This document shows positions 26,572 through 35,067 of a stretch of 64,000 nucleotides of DNA, in pieces. Every line of letters starts with the position of its first letter. Position 1 is the first letter of the stretch. A program made the translations under genes and the position numbers. Under the pieces are notes generated by a model that was not told the DNA's origin, did no database searches, and saw nothing but the letters and a program-made list of their open reading frames with translations. The stretch lies in assembly GCF_003253745.1 (NCBI RefSeq), contig NZ_MZXV01000082.1, forward strand, positions 1 through 64,000, given 5' to 3'. The stretch is from Mesorhizobium kowhaii. GTDB lineage: Bacteria > Pseudomonadota > Alphaproteobacteria > Rhizobiales > Rhizobiaceae.

Positions 26572-26763
26572 TCATCTGACAATGACGAGACGCGCCTTCA
26601 GTGCGGCAACGACCTTCGCGTGGGCAGGGCAGGCATGCGGTTGCCGTCGCGGCTGATCATGTAGTGGTTGGCGACCAGGGCTTGAGTACCGCCTCTTCGG
26701 TCGCCTGCACGACAGCGGCGTAGAACGCGCGTCCATCCCCCCCATGAAGTTGAAGTCCATATG
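26572..26763 (-). pseudogene. Decayed C-terminus of a DmpA-like (peptidase family S58) aminopeptidase
   Basis: Reading the minus strand through three frames gives DFNFMGG, then FYAAVVQATEEAVLK, then ALVANHYMISRDGNRMPALP, then HAKVVAALKARLVIVR and a stop. Members of the S58 family end in just this way (ATEEAI-NAL-AAxTMTGRDG-xxxALPH). At least three frame breaks occur within 190 bp and nothing upstream continues the domain, so only a remnant of the 3-prime end survives. Confidence 0.6.
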
Positions 26764-27317
26764 GCCGTTTTTTTGCGCTTACCCGGCAAATCGGATCTCG
26801 GGCAAAACATACCCAGAAAAAGTCAGGCAATTCAGCCAGTCACAAATCTGGACGAAGGAGCGGCCGCCGCTGTTTCAGTCTCCAGCGGTAGCCGTCAGAA
26901 AGCCCGGAAAACTGCCTTTTTGAACACTTTTTGTGACCGATCACCGTTCCATAAGCCGCTGTTCAAGCTCCAAAATCGGCGATGCGCACCCCGGCGAGCG
27001 GCGTTGACAGATTGCAGTGCAGCATGCGTATTCGCAGCTCTTGGGGTTACGTCACGCGATGCTGTTCGGACGGGCGGGGTTTTCTTGAACGGCAGCATAG
27101 GCGTGGGCGCCGGACGAGCGGTCACTGTAGCCTGAGGCAGTGCTCCGCTCGCTCCTGGCTTCATCTTCACCATCGACCGAGCTGTTTCTGCCTGCCGATG
27201 AATCGCGGGCTGGGCAACCCAGGCATTCCCACGCCGAAAGGCTCAATGACAAGAAAGACACGCCGATCACGATGGGCGCGGGCCTGTCGGTACACGCGTG
27301 GCCTGTGGGAGCGCAGC

Positions 27318-27353
27318 AAAAAGCCCTTGAAAGAGGGAAATCTTTCAAGGGCT
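27318..27353 (-). terminator. Terminator after glnA
   Basis: On the minus strand AGCCCTTGAAAG / CTTTCAAGGGCT form a perfect 12-pair stem followed by a T run, about 20 bp past the glnA stop. Confidence 0.93.
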
Positions 27354-27371
27354 TGAATATTATATCGAATC

Positions 27372-28781
27372 TTAGACCGAATAGTACATGTCGTACTCGA
27401 CCGGATGCGGGGTCATTTCGAAGCGCATCACCTCGGCCATCTTCAGCTCGATGTAGCTGTCGATCTGGTCGTCGTCGAAGACGCCGCCGGCTTTCAGGAA
27501 GCCGCGATCCTTGTCGAGGCTCTGCAGCGCTTCGCGCAGCGAACCGCAGACGGTCGGAATCTTCTTCAGCTCCTTCGGCGGCAGATCGTAAAGGTCCTTG
27601 TCCATCGGCTGGCCGGGGTGGATCTTGTTCTTGATGCCGTCGAGACCGGCCATCAGCATGGCGGCGAAGGCGAGGTAGGGGTTCGCGCCCGGATCGGGGA
27701 AGCGGACCTCGACGCGCTTGGACTTGGGCGACGAGCCGAACGGGATGCGGCAGGAAGCCGAGCGGTTGCGCGCCGAATAGGCGAGCAGCACCGGCGCTTC
27801 GTAACCCGGCACCAGACGCTTGTAGGAATTGGTCAGCGGGTTGGTGAAAGCGTTGATCGCCTTGGCGTGCTTGATGATGCCGCCGATGTAGAACAGGCAG
27901 CTTTCCGACAGGCCGGCATATTCATTGCCAGCGAAGGTCGGCTTGCCGTTCTTCCAGATCGACTGGTGGACATGCATGCCCGAACCATTGTCGCCGAAGA
28001 TCGGCTTCGGCATGAAGGTGGCCGTCTTGCCGTAGGCGTTGGCAACCTGGTGCACGACATATTTGTAGATCAGCATCTTGTCGGCGTTGCGGACCAGCGT
28101 GTCGAACTTGATGCCGAGTTCGTGCTGGGCAGCGGCGACCTCGTGGTGGTGCTTTTCGACGCGCACACCCATTTCGGCGAGCACGGTCAGCATCTCGGAG
28201 CGCATGTCCTGCGCGGAATCGATCGGCGGCACCGGGAAATAGCCGCCCTTGATGCGCGGACGGTGGCCGAGATTGCCGGTCTCGTAGTCGGTGTCGTCGT
28301 TCGACGGCAGTTCGGTGGAATCGAGCTTGAAGCCGGTGTTGTAAGGGTCGGCCTTGTACTTCACATCGTCGAAGACGAAGAATTCGGCTTCCGGGCCGAC
28401 GAAGATCTGGTCGCCGATGCCTTCCGACTTCATGTAGGCCTCGGCCTTCTTGGCCGTGCCGCGCGGATCACGGTTGTAGGATTCGCCCGAAACCGGATCG
28501 AGAATGTCGCACAGGATGACCATGGTCGACTGCGCGAAGAACGGGTCCATGTGGACCGTGTCCGGGTCGGGCATCAGCACCATGTCGGACTCGTTGATGG
28601 CCTTCCAGCCGGCAATCGAAGAGCCGTCGAACATCACGCCATCGGCGAACATGTCTTCCTCGACCTCGATGACATCCATCGTCACGTGTTGCAGCTTGCC
28701 CTTCGGGTCGGTGAAGCGCAGGTCGACGAATTTCACGTCGTTGTCCTTGATCTGCTTCATGATGTCTTTGGCTGTCGTCAT
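27372..28781 (-). CDS. glnA: Glutamine synthetase I
   Basis: GSI of 469 residues, the dodecameric enzyme. MFDGSSIAGWKAINESDMVL, the ATP-site KPIFGDNGSGMHVHQSIWKNG, and NPLTNSYKRLVPGYEAP are present. Tyr398 in KDLYDLPPKEL is the expected adenylylation site, so activity is probably tuned by GlnE downstream of PII. It follows glnB by 66 bp on the same strand and ends at the terminator at 27318-27353. Confidence 0.98.
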   Translation of the reverse strand: MTTAKDIMKQIKDNDVKFVDLRFTDPKGKLQHVTMDVIEVEEDMFADGVMFDGSSIAGWKAINESDMVLMPDPDTVHMDPFFAQSTMVILCDILDPVSGESYNRDPRGTAKKAEAYMKSEGIGDQIFVGPEAEFFVFDDVKYKADPYNTGFKLDSTELPSNDDTDYETGNLGHRPRIKGGYFPVPPIDSAQDMRSEMLTVLAEMGVRVEKHHHEVAAAQHELGIKFDTLVRNADKMLIYKYVVHQVANAYGKTATFMPKPIFGDNGSGMHVHQSIWKNGKPTFAGNEYAGLSESCLFYIGGIIKHAKAINAFTNPLTNSYKRLVPGYEAPVLLAYSARNRSASCRIPFGSSPKSKRVEVRFPDPGANPYLAFAAMLMAGLDGIKNKIHPGQPMDKDLYDLPPKELKKIPTVCGSLREALQSLDKDRGFLKAGGVFDDDQIDSYIELKMAEVMRFEMTPHPVEYDMYYSV

Positions 28782-28847
28782 GTCATGTATCCCTGTTTGA
28801 TGACGTTTTTTGATGATGACGGTTTTCAGGCGGATGGCCGGGCCGGA

Positions 28848-29186
28848 TCAGACCGCGTCCATACCGGTTTCGCCGGTGCGGATTCGCACGACCTCCTCGA
28901 TGTTGGAGACGAAGATCTTGCCGTCGCCGATACGGCCTGTCTGGGCCGCCTTGCGGATGGCCTCGATCGCGCCTTCGACAGCGTCATCGCCGAGCACGAC
29001 CTCGATCTTCACCTTGGGCAGAAAATCGACGACATATTCGGCGCCGCGGTAGAGTTCGGTATGGCCCTTCTGACGACCGAAGCCTTTCGCCTCGGTAACC
29101 GTGATGCCTTGCAGTCCGGCCTCCTGAAGCGCTTCCTTCACTTCGTCCAGCTTGAATGGCTTGATGATCGCTTCGATCTTTTTCAT
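28848..29186 (-). CDS. glnB: Nitrogen regulatory protein PII
   Basis: PII of 112 residues, MKKIEAIIKPFKLDEVKEAL. The T-loop holds Tyr51 (GAEYVVDFLPK), the uridylylation site, and the C-terminal TGRIGDGKIFV is conserved. PII signals 2-oxoglutarate and ATP/ADP to GlnE, NtrB and others. The ATG at 29186 is the family start; eight upstream codons in frame are not expected. First gene of glnBA, downstream of the sigma-54 promoter. Confidence 0.98.
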   Translation of the reverse strand: MKKIEAIIKPFKLDEVKEALQEAGLQGITVTEAKGFGRQKGHTELYRGAEYVVDFLPKVKIEVVLGDDAVEGAIEAIRKAAQTGRIGDGKIFVSNIEEVVRIRTGETGMDAV

Positions 29187-29246
29187 GTAAAAAGTGGCCT
29201 CCACTGCCAAAAAAACGGGTTGTGAGCCCCGCTTGCGCCTCCATCA

Positions 29247-29262
29247 AGCACGAACTGTGCCA
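29247..29262 (-). promoter_or_regulatory. Sigma-54 (RpoN) promoter of glnBA
   Basis: On the minus strand TGGCACAGTTCGTGCT carries GG and GC with ten bases between them, as RpoN requires. Transcription would begin near 29235, about 50 nt before the glnB ATG. The -12 element (GTGC) is slightly weaker than that of glnII. Confidence 0.8.
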
Positions 29263-29401
29263 ATTGGACGGATTTGAAGCGGTCTCATACGATTTCAAAG
29301 CCGCGCCGCGCCGGGATGCAAATTCGCGTCATTCACTGCATCAGGTGCGGCATGGGCTGCTGAAGCCTACACAGCGCCAGCATGTGCGTCCGCACAACAA
29401 T

Positions 29402-29416
29402 TAGGCATATCGCCTA
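29402..29416. promoter_or_regulatory. Dyad TAGGC-N5-GCCTA between glnB and the NAD(P)HX repair gene
   Basis: TAGGCATATCGCCTA has perfect five-base arms and the same 15-bp length as the glnII-side dyad at 24944-24958. It lies about 140 bp upstream of the glnB sigma-54 promoter and 130 bp before the divergent gene at 29546. The rest of the 359-bp gap (29187-29545) shows no gene. Confidence 0.45.
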
Positions 29417-29545
29417 TCCGGTGGGCAGTTTTGTGCCTGCGATGCCCTCATCCCAACGAAATGACCCGCAAATTTTGCCAACTCCCCTTTGTTTGCTTCG
29501 GATCGAAAATTGGACAATGCTTGATCGAATGCGGATCGGCAATCC

Positions 29546-31078
29546 ATGAGCAACGAACTTCTTTCCCCGGCCGAAATGAGCGAGGCCGATCGGCTGACGA
29601 TTGCCGCCGGTCCAACCGACGGTATCGACCTGATGCGGCGCGCCGGCGAAGCGGTCGCAGCTGTGGTCCTCAAGCGCTACCCGGCGGCGACGCACGTCCA
29701 CGTGCTTTGCGGACCAGGCAACAATGGCGGCGATGGCTATATCGTTGCCCGCATCCTAGCCGGCAGCGGCGTCGGCACGACGATCTGGGCAAGCGGGACG
29801 CCGAGGCCGGAAAGCGATGCGGCACTCGCCGCCGCGCAATGCCCGGTCAAGCCTCGACCACTGTCGGATTTTGCCGCCGAGGCCGGCTCGATCGTTGTCG
29901 ACGCGCTCTATGGGGCAGGGCTGTCCAAGCCGCTGTCCGGCGATGCCGCGAAAGCCGTCGATACTGCCACAGCCCTGCGCCTGCCTGTCGTCGCGGTCGA
30001 CCTGCCGTCGGGTGTCTCTGGGGCCAGCGGCCAAATATTGGGCAAGGCGTTTCGCGCCGAGGTCACCGTCACCTTCGCGCGAAAAAAGCCTGGCCACCTG
30101 CTGCTCCCGGGACGGGAACGATGCGGCGAGATCGTGCTCGCCGATATCGGCATCGGCGACGGCATCATCGCCCAGCTCGCCGTGTCGACCTTCGAGAATG
30201 TGCCGGACCTGTGGTTACGGGAATTTCCGGTGCCAGCTGTGGACGCACACAAATACAAGCGCGGCCACGTCGGCGTCTTTTCCGGCGGTCCCGGCGCCAC
30301 AGGCGCGGCACGGCTGTCGGCACTTGCCGCAGCGAGAAGCGGGGCAGGGGCGGTCACCGTGCTGCCGCCAGCCAATGCCATGCAGGTCAATGCCGCGCAT
30401 CTCACCTCGATCATGTTGCGCAAGGCCGACGACAGCGTCGATGTCGATGCGTTCATCGGTGAGCGCCGGCCGTCGGCCTTTGTTCTCGGGCCAGGCTTTG
30501 GCGTTGGCGAAAAGACGCGGAAATTTGCACTCGCGCTGCTCACCTCTGGCGAGCAGCGGGATACCTCAACCCGGATTGACGGCCTCGTGTTCGACGCCGA
30601 CGCGATCACCTCGTTTCGCGAGGCGCCCGACGTCTTGTTCCAAGCTTCTCGCCAACCGGACGCACCGGCTCTGGTGATGACGCCGCATGACGGAGAGTTC
30701 GCCAGGCTGTTTCCCGGCATCGCCGATGACGTTGCCACATCCAAACTGGCCAGGGCGCGTTTGGCCGCGGCACGTGCAAATGCCATCATCGTCTACAAGG
30801 GCGCCGACACCGTGATCGCGGCGCCGAACGGCCTTGCGGCGATCAACAGGAACGGCGCGGCATGGCTTGCAACCGCAGGCTCGGGCGACGTGCTGTCCGG
30901 CATCATCGCCGGGCTGCTTGCGCAAGGCATGCCGGCGTTCGAAGCGGCCTGCGCCGCGGTGTGGATCCATGCCGAAGCCGGCAGCCGGTTCGGGCCGGGG
31001 CTGATCGCCGAGGATCTGCCGCGGGCGCTGGTGCCGGTGCTGCGCGAACTTGTCGAAGCGCGTACGGGCGCTCTATGA
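29546..31078 (+). CDS. nnr: Bifunctional NAD(P)H-hydrate epimerase / ADP-dependent NAD(P)H-hydrate dehydratase
   Basis: A 510-residue metabolite-repair enzyme. The N-terminal YjeF_N epimerase domain has CGPGNNGGDGYIVARIL and VDALYGAGLSKPL; the C-terminal ribokinase-like dehydratase has KRGHVGVFSGGPGATGAARL, MTPHDGEFARL and the signature TAGSGDVLSGIIAGLLAQG. It restores damaged NADHX/NADPHX. In several proteobacteria it neighbours the PII/glutamine synthetase genes, as here. Its stop overlaps the next start (ATGA). Confidence 0.95.
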   Translation: MSNELLSPAEMSEADRLTIAAGPTDGIDLMRRAGEAVAAVVLKRYPAATHVHVLCGPGNNGGDGYIVARILAGSGVGTTIWASGTPRPESDAALAAAQCPVKPRPLSDFAAEAGSIVVDALYGAGLSKPLSGDAAKAVDTATALRLPVVAVDLPSGVSGASGQILGKAFRAEVTVTFARKKPGHLLLPGRERCGEIVLADIGIGDGIIAQLAVSTFENVPDLWLREFPVPAVDAHKYKRGHVGVFSGGPGATGAARLSALAAARSGAGAVTVLPPANAMQVNAAHLTSIMLRKADDSVDVDAFIGERRPSAFVLGPGFGVGEKTRKFALALLTSGEQRDTSTRIDGLVFDADAITSFREAPDVLFQASRQPDAPALVMTPHDGEFARLFPGIADDVATSKLARARLAAARANAIIVYKGADTVIAAPNGLAAINRNGAAWLATAGSGDVLSGIIAGLLAQGMPAFEAACAAVWIHAEAGSRFGPGLIAEDLPRALVPVLRELVEARTGAL

Positions 31079-33078
31079 GCCGCGTCCTGGCTCTGCGGCT
31101 CGCCACCTTCTTTGCTGTGTTCGCGGCGTCTGAAGCGCGCGCCGAAGGTCCTGTGACGATCGTCGGTGACCCGGCAGTGCTCGCGGTGCTCGATGCCAAG
31201 GGGTATGGCTTCGCCGGTCTTTTTAGCACGCCAGACGAGGGTGATCTAAAAACCCTCTACGACAAGGCGCCAGCCTATCACGCTGTCGTCGAGACTGTAG
31301 CGGCCGATGTTGCCGCACTGCGCGCCGACATGAAGGCCGGCGGGCGGCCGCTCTACGAGGTTACCGACGGCAATGTCGGCCGCATCATGGACATGCGCTG
31401 GCTGAAGACCGATGCCGCGCGCTTCCGACTGGTCGGCGTCGTCAACCGGCTCGACCGTCGCGACTTCGCGGTGCTGCTGGGTGACAGGAGCTGCGGCGAG
31501 GTGCGCTTCATCTACCGACTTGCCTACAGTTTCCGGAAAAACGGCAAGCTGCTGGCGTCGCGTCTGCCGTTCAATTTCAACGCCGTCTACAGCGCGGCAC
31601 CCGATGCCGATGGTGGCTGCGTCGGCGTTGCCGGACGCTGGACGCCACAGCTTGACGAGACCGTCGATGCTGGCTGGCTGACCGGCGGACCGCTGGAGAA
31701 AGCCGGGCTGACCTTCAAGCAGCTGGAACTCAACGCACAGGTGGTGCGCTTTCCCTCCGGTCAGGAAACCGAGTTCGGCGGCCAGGCAGCCTATCTCATG
31801 CGGATATTCGGCATCGATGGCGGGACGGTCAGCGAGAAGCCGCTGGAGAACACGCCGGACACCGCACGGCTCTCGCAAGACGCGGCGCTGAAGGCAAGGC
31901 TCGCCGCCTATGTCAGCGCCAATCTGCCGGCGGTCGATGAAGGCGTCTACGAAATCCCCGACGAGTTCCTGGCCAGGAAGGTCATCTCCTGGTCGACCTT
32001 CGGCAGTGCGCGGCAGGCCAACCACCCGTTCACGCCGCTGTTCCAACCCGGGGAATTCGCGTCGCTCGATTATTCCGGGCTGAAACTGGTGCGCACGCCG
32101 GAAGCGCTGGTCGAGCGGCTGGATAATGGCGCCTGCCAGGGGTGCCATCAGGCTGGTTCGACGGCGGGGTTCCACTTCATTGGTCTCGACGACAAGACGA
32201 CGTCGCCGTTGAACCGCATCGAGGTCGGCATTTCGCCGCATCTTCACGCCGAAATCCCGCGCCGTCAGGCTTGGCTGCGCGCCATGGCGCAAGGCAAGGA
32301 GCCGAACCGCTTCCGTCCGCTCTCCTTTGCACCGCCGGCTGCCTGGACGGACGCCGGCGCGGTCGACTACGCGCCGGCAGAGATGGCAATGCCGTGCCTG
32401 ATGCCGGAAGATGCCGCCCGCTTCGGCACCACCTGGCAGTGCGGCAGCGGCACGGTCTGCACGCCGCTGGCGACGGCATCGGGGGTGCGGACCAAGCTGG
32501 CACAATGCCTGCTGCCCAAGGACAGCGAAAAGATGTTTTCCGGCCATCCCTGCCTGACCGGCTCGATCGCCAGCAACGAAGCGCAGCCGTTCAACGACCG
32601 CTACAGCATATCGGGCCAGTTCGCGGCTTTCGCACCGGACGTCTCGCGCACCGCTTACACCTGCCGTCCGCCGAAGATCGGTGTGCCTGCCGGAATTGCT
32701 TATCGCGGCTGCGACGACAAGGACCGTGTCTTCGCGGCCTTCAAAGCCGGTAAGCCGATGCCGAACGAGATCTGCGGGCTGGTCGGCGGCAAGAAATTCG
32801 ACATCTGCGTGGCCACCAACAACTTCGACCAATGCCTTGGCGGCGCCGTCAATCGCGGCAACCGGCCGGCCTGTTCGGCCGATCATTTCTGCCGCGAGGA
32901 CTATATGTGTCAATCGCTGCCGCCCGATACGCCTGGCATCGGCAAGATCAGGGGCATCGGCTTCTGTTCGCCGACCTATTTCATCTTCCAGATGCGCATC
33001 GACAACCATGCGACGCCTTGGGGCAGTTCCGTGCGTGCCACCATGGGAGCGGGGTTTGGCGCGGCGGAAGAGGAATGA
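31075..33078 (+). CDS. Secreted protein of unknown function with a CXXCH motif
   Basis: A 667-residue protein with a clear signal peptide (MSRVLALRLATFFAVFAASEARA). A single CQGCH at residues 354-358 is a possible c-type haem site, in the context DNGACQGCHQAGSTAGFHF. The last 200 residues are cysteine-rich (TWQCGSGTVCTP, KFDICVATNNFDQC, ADHFCREDYMCQ, GFCSPTYFIFQMRIDN), suggesting disulfides in the periplasm. I do not recognise the family. The start overlaps the stop of the preceding gene, so expression is coupled. Convergent with the carboxylase gene, 46 bp apart. Confidence 0.85.
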   Translation: MSRVLALRLATFFAVFAASEARAEGPVTIVGDPAVLAVLDAKGYGFAGLFSTPDEGDLKTLYDKAPAYHAVVETVAADVAALRADMKAGGRPLYEVTDGNVGRIMDMRWLKTDAARFRLVGVVNRLDRRDFAVLLGDRSCGEVRFIYRLAYSFRKNGKLLASRLPFNFNAVYSAAPDADGGCVGVAGRWTPQLDETVDAGWLTGGPLEKAGLTFKQLELNAQVVRFPSGQETEFGGQAAYLMRIFGIDGGTVSEKPLENTPDTARLSQDAALKARLAAYVSANLPAVDEGVYEIPDEFLARKVISWSTFGSARQANHPFTPLFQPGEFASLDYSGLKLVRTPEALVERLDNGACQGCHQAGSTAGFHFIGLDDKTTSPLNRIEVGISPHLHAEIPRRQAWLRAMAQGKEPNRFRPLSFAPPAAWTDAGAVDYAPAEMAMPCLMPEDAARFGTTWQCGSGTVCTPLATASGVRTKLAQCLLPKDSEKMFSGHPCLTGSIASNEAQPFNDRYSISGQFAAFAPDVSRTAYTCRPPKIGVPAGIAYRGCDDKDRVFAAFKAGKPMPNEICGLVGGKKFDICVATNNFDQCLGGAVNRGNRPACSADHFCREDYMCQSLPPDTPGIGKIRGIGFCSPTYFIFQMRIDNHATPWGSSVRATMGAGFGAAEEE

Positions 33079-33124
33079 TCTGCCCTGTTGCGACCAACTG
33101 GATACGTCCGCCCGACAGGATGCC

Positions 33125-34657
33125 TCACAGCGGGATATTGTCGTGCTTCTTCCAGGGGTTCTGCATGTCCTTGTTGCGCAGCATCCGGAGCGCGCGCGCG
33201 ATGCGGCGGCGGGTCGAGTGCGGCATGATCACCTCATCGACATAACCGCGCTCGGCGGCGACGAAGGGGGACAGGAAGCGATCCTCGTAAGCCTTTGTAT
33301 GGGCTGCGATCTTTTCGGCGTCGCCGATGTCCTTGCGGTAGATGATCTCGACCGCGCCCCGGGCGCCCATCACGGCGATCTGTGCAGTCGGCCAGGCATA
33401 GTTCATGTCGCCGCGCAGGTGTTTTGACGCCATCACGTCATAGGCGCCGCCATAGGCTTTTCTGGTGATGACGGTGATCTTCGGCACGGTGGCCTCGGCA
33501 TAGGCGAACAGGAGTTTCGCGCCGTGCTTGATCAGCCCGCCATATTCCTGCGCCGTGCCGGGCAGGAAGCCGGGAACATCGACAAAGGTGACGATCGGGA
33601 TCGAAAAGCAGTCGCAGAAGCGCACGAAACGGGCAGCCTTGCGGCTGGCGTCCGAATCGAGCACGCCCGCCAGCACCATCGGCTGGTTGGCGACGAAGCC
33701 GACGGTGCGGCCCTCGACGCGCCCGAACCCGGTGACGATGTTCTTGGCGAAATTCTGCTGGATCTCGAAGAAGTCGCTTTCATCGGCGACCTTCAGGATC
33801 AACTCCTTGATGTCGTAGGGCTTGTTGGCATTGTCGGGGATCAGCCGGTCGAGCGACAGATCGTGGTCGGTGACCGACTGGTAGCATTCGATCTCCGGGA
33901 GCTCCGATGTGTTGGAGGCGGGCAGCAGGTCGACCAGCCGGCGCATCTGCAGCAGTGCCTCGACGTCATTGTCATAGGCGCCGTCGGCGATCGAGGATTT
34001 CGTCGTGTGGACGGAGGCGCCGCCGAGGCTCTCGGCGGTCACCGTCTCATTGGTGACGGTCTTCACCACATCCGGTCCGGTGACGAACATGTAGGAGGTG
34101 TCGCGCACCATGAAGATGAAGTCGGTCATCGCCGGCGAATAGACATCGCCGCCGGCACAAGGACCCATGATCAGCGAAATCTGCGGAATGACACCGGAGG
34201 CGAGCACATTGCGCTGAAAGATCTCGGCATAGCCGCCCAGTGCCGCCACGCCCTCCTGGATGCGCGCGCCGCCGGCATCATAGAGGCCGATGATCGGCGC
34301 ACGGTTGCGCAGAGCCATCTCCTGCACCTTGATGACCTTTTCGGCATGCGCTTCCGACAGCGAACCGCCGAACACGGTAAAGTCCTTGGCGAACAGGTAA
34401 ACCGGGCGGCCGTTGACGGTGCCCCAGCCGGTGACCACACCGTCGCCGGCGATCTTGGTCTTCTCCATGCCGAAGTCGGTCGAACGGTGCTCGACATACA
34501 TGTCGAATTCCTCGAACGAGCCCTCGTCGAGAAAGACCTCGATGCGTTCGCGCGCGGTGAGCTTGCCCTTCTTGTGCTGCGCATCGATGCGGGCCTGGCC
34601 GCCACCCATGCGAGCGATGTCGCGGCGGCGCTCGAGTTCCTTCAGCACGTCCTTCAT
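33125..34657 (-). CDS. pccB: Propionyl-CoA carboxylase beta subunit (carboxyltransferase)
   Basis: A 510-residue acyl-CoA carboxyltransferase. MKDVLKELERRRDIARMGGG, the oxyanion-hole segments LYDAGGARIQEG and MGPCAGGDVYSPA, and TFVDVPGFLPGTAQEYGGLI match PccB. It transfers carboxyl from biotin on PccA to propionyl-CoA, feeding the methylmalonyl-CoA route. No pccA or mutase is in the window. ATG preceded by GGGAGGTAATC on the minus strand. Methylcrotonyl- or acetyl-specific relatives are less likely by sequence. Confidence 0.94.
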   Translation of the reverse strand: MKDVLKELERRRDIARMGGGQARIDAQHKKGKLTARERIEVFLDEGSFEEFDMYVEHRSTDFGMEKTKIAGDGVVTGWGTVNGRPVYLFAKDFTVFGGSLSEAHAEKVIKVQEMALRNRAPIIGLYDAGGARIQEGVAALGGYAEIFQRNVLASGVIPQISLIMGPCAGGDVYSPAMTDFIFMVRDTSYMFVTGPDVVKTVTNETVTAESLGGASVHTTKSSIADGAYDNDVEALLQMRRLVDLLPASNTSELPEIECYQSVTDHDLSLDRLIPDNANKPYDIKELILKVADESDFFEIQQNFAKNIVTGFGRVEGRTVGFVANQPMVLAGVLDSDASRKAARFVRFCDCFSIPIVTFVDVPGFLPGTAQEYGGLIKHGAKLLFAYAEATVPKITVITRKAYGGAYDVMASKHLRGDMNYAWPTAQIAVMGARGAVEIIYRKDIGDAEKIAAHTKAYEDRFLSPFVAAERGYVDEVIMPHSTRRRIARALRMLRNKDMQNPWKKHDNIPL

Positions 34658-35067
34658 CGATTACCTCCCAGGCCAGCGGCATTTCGTGGTAATCGTGCCG
34701 GCAAGCGAGTGCAAGCACCGCTTGCGCCATGGTTTTGTTGCGCTGCAGCATGACGCCCCTTGCATTTGGCCGCGAACTGGGCCATATGCGGCGACATAGG
34801 CGCTTGGGCCGGGAACAATCCGGCCTTCTCGACAAATGAGACTGGTTGCGTCTGTTTTCCCTCTTTCCGGTATATCGGCCCCCTCTTTCCGGTACATCAC
34901 AAAGCGGCGAAAAAGCCCCGTGGTATGATGCCTGCGGGCACGACAGCGCAGCCGAGTGGACGATCCCGTCCGCCCGCCTTGTCGTTTCATGACAATTTAT
35001 CCGACGGCAGGTTGCGCCCTGCCGCCATTGATGTTTGCGGCCAGGAGCCGCGTGAAAGAAGAATATT
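34658..35067. other. 410-bp gap between pccB and the helicase gene
   Basis: No gene is supported. The main visible structure is a tandem repeat of CCCTCTTTCCGGTAYATC at 34859-34876 and 34881-34898. The helicase leader may be long and regulated, as for cold-induced RhlE/CsdA genes, but nothing in the sequence proves it. Confidence 0.6.
34859..34898. repeat. Two 18-bp direct repeats upstream of the helicase gene
   Basis: CCCTCTTTCCGGTATATC and CCCTCTTTCCGGTACATC start 22 bp apart and differ at one base. Spacing of two helical turns suits side-by-side protein binding. Confidence 0.75.

Larger units (their letters stand above)
26231..27371. other. 1.1-kb gap between glnII and glnA
   Basis: Apart from the terminators at each end and the S58-peptidase remnant at 26572-26763, no gene is supported. 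Open frames here have no recognisable family, poor ribosome-binding sites and unusual arginine/serine-rich composition. The codon pattern and GC wander, as expected of decayed DNA. A GGCGGC / GCCGCC hairpin lies at 26531-26547. Confidence 0.6.

Noticed and set aside
28782..28847. Separate promoter for glnA
   Set aside because: The 66-bp gap after glnB shows no -24/-12 element or clear -35/-10; glnBA co-transcription is the simpler reading.
27405..29225. 606-residue open frame antisense to glnA and glnB
   Set aside because: It is the complement of two certain genes; long antisense frames are common at high GC with strong third-position bias, and the protein is rich in H, R, V and D as expected of a shadow.
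33524..34753. 409-residue open frame antisense to pccB
   Set aside because: Shadow of a certain gene, with no ribosome site or family features.
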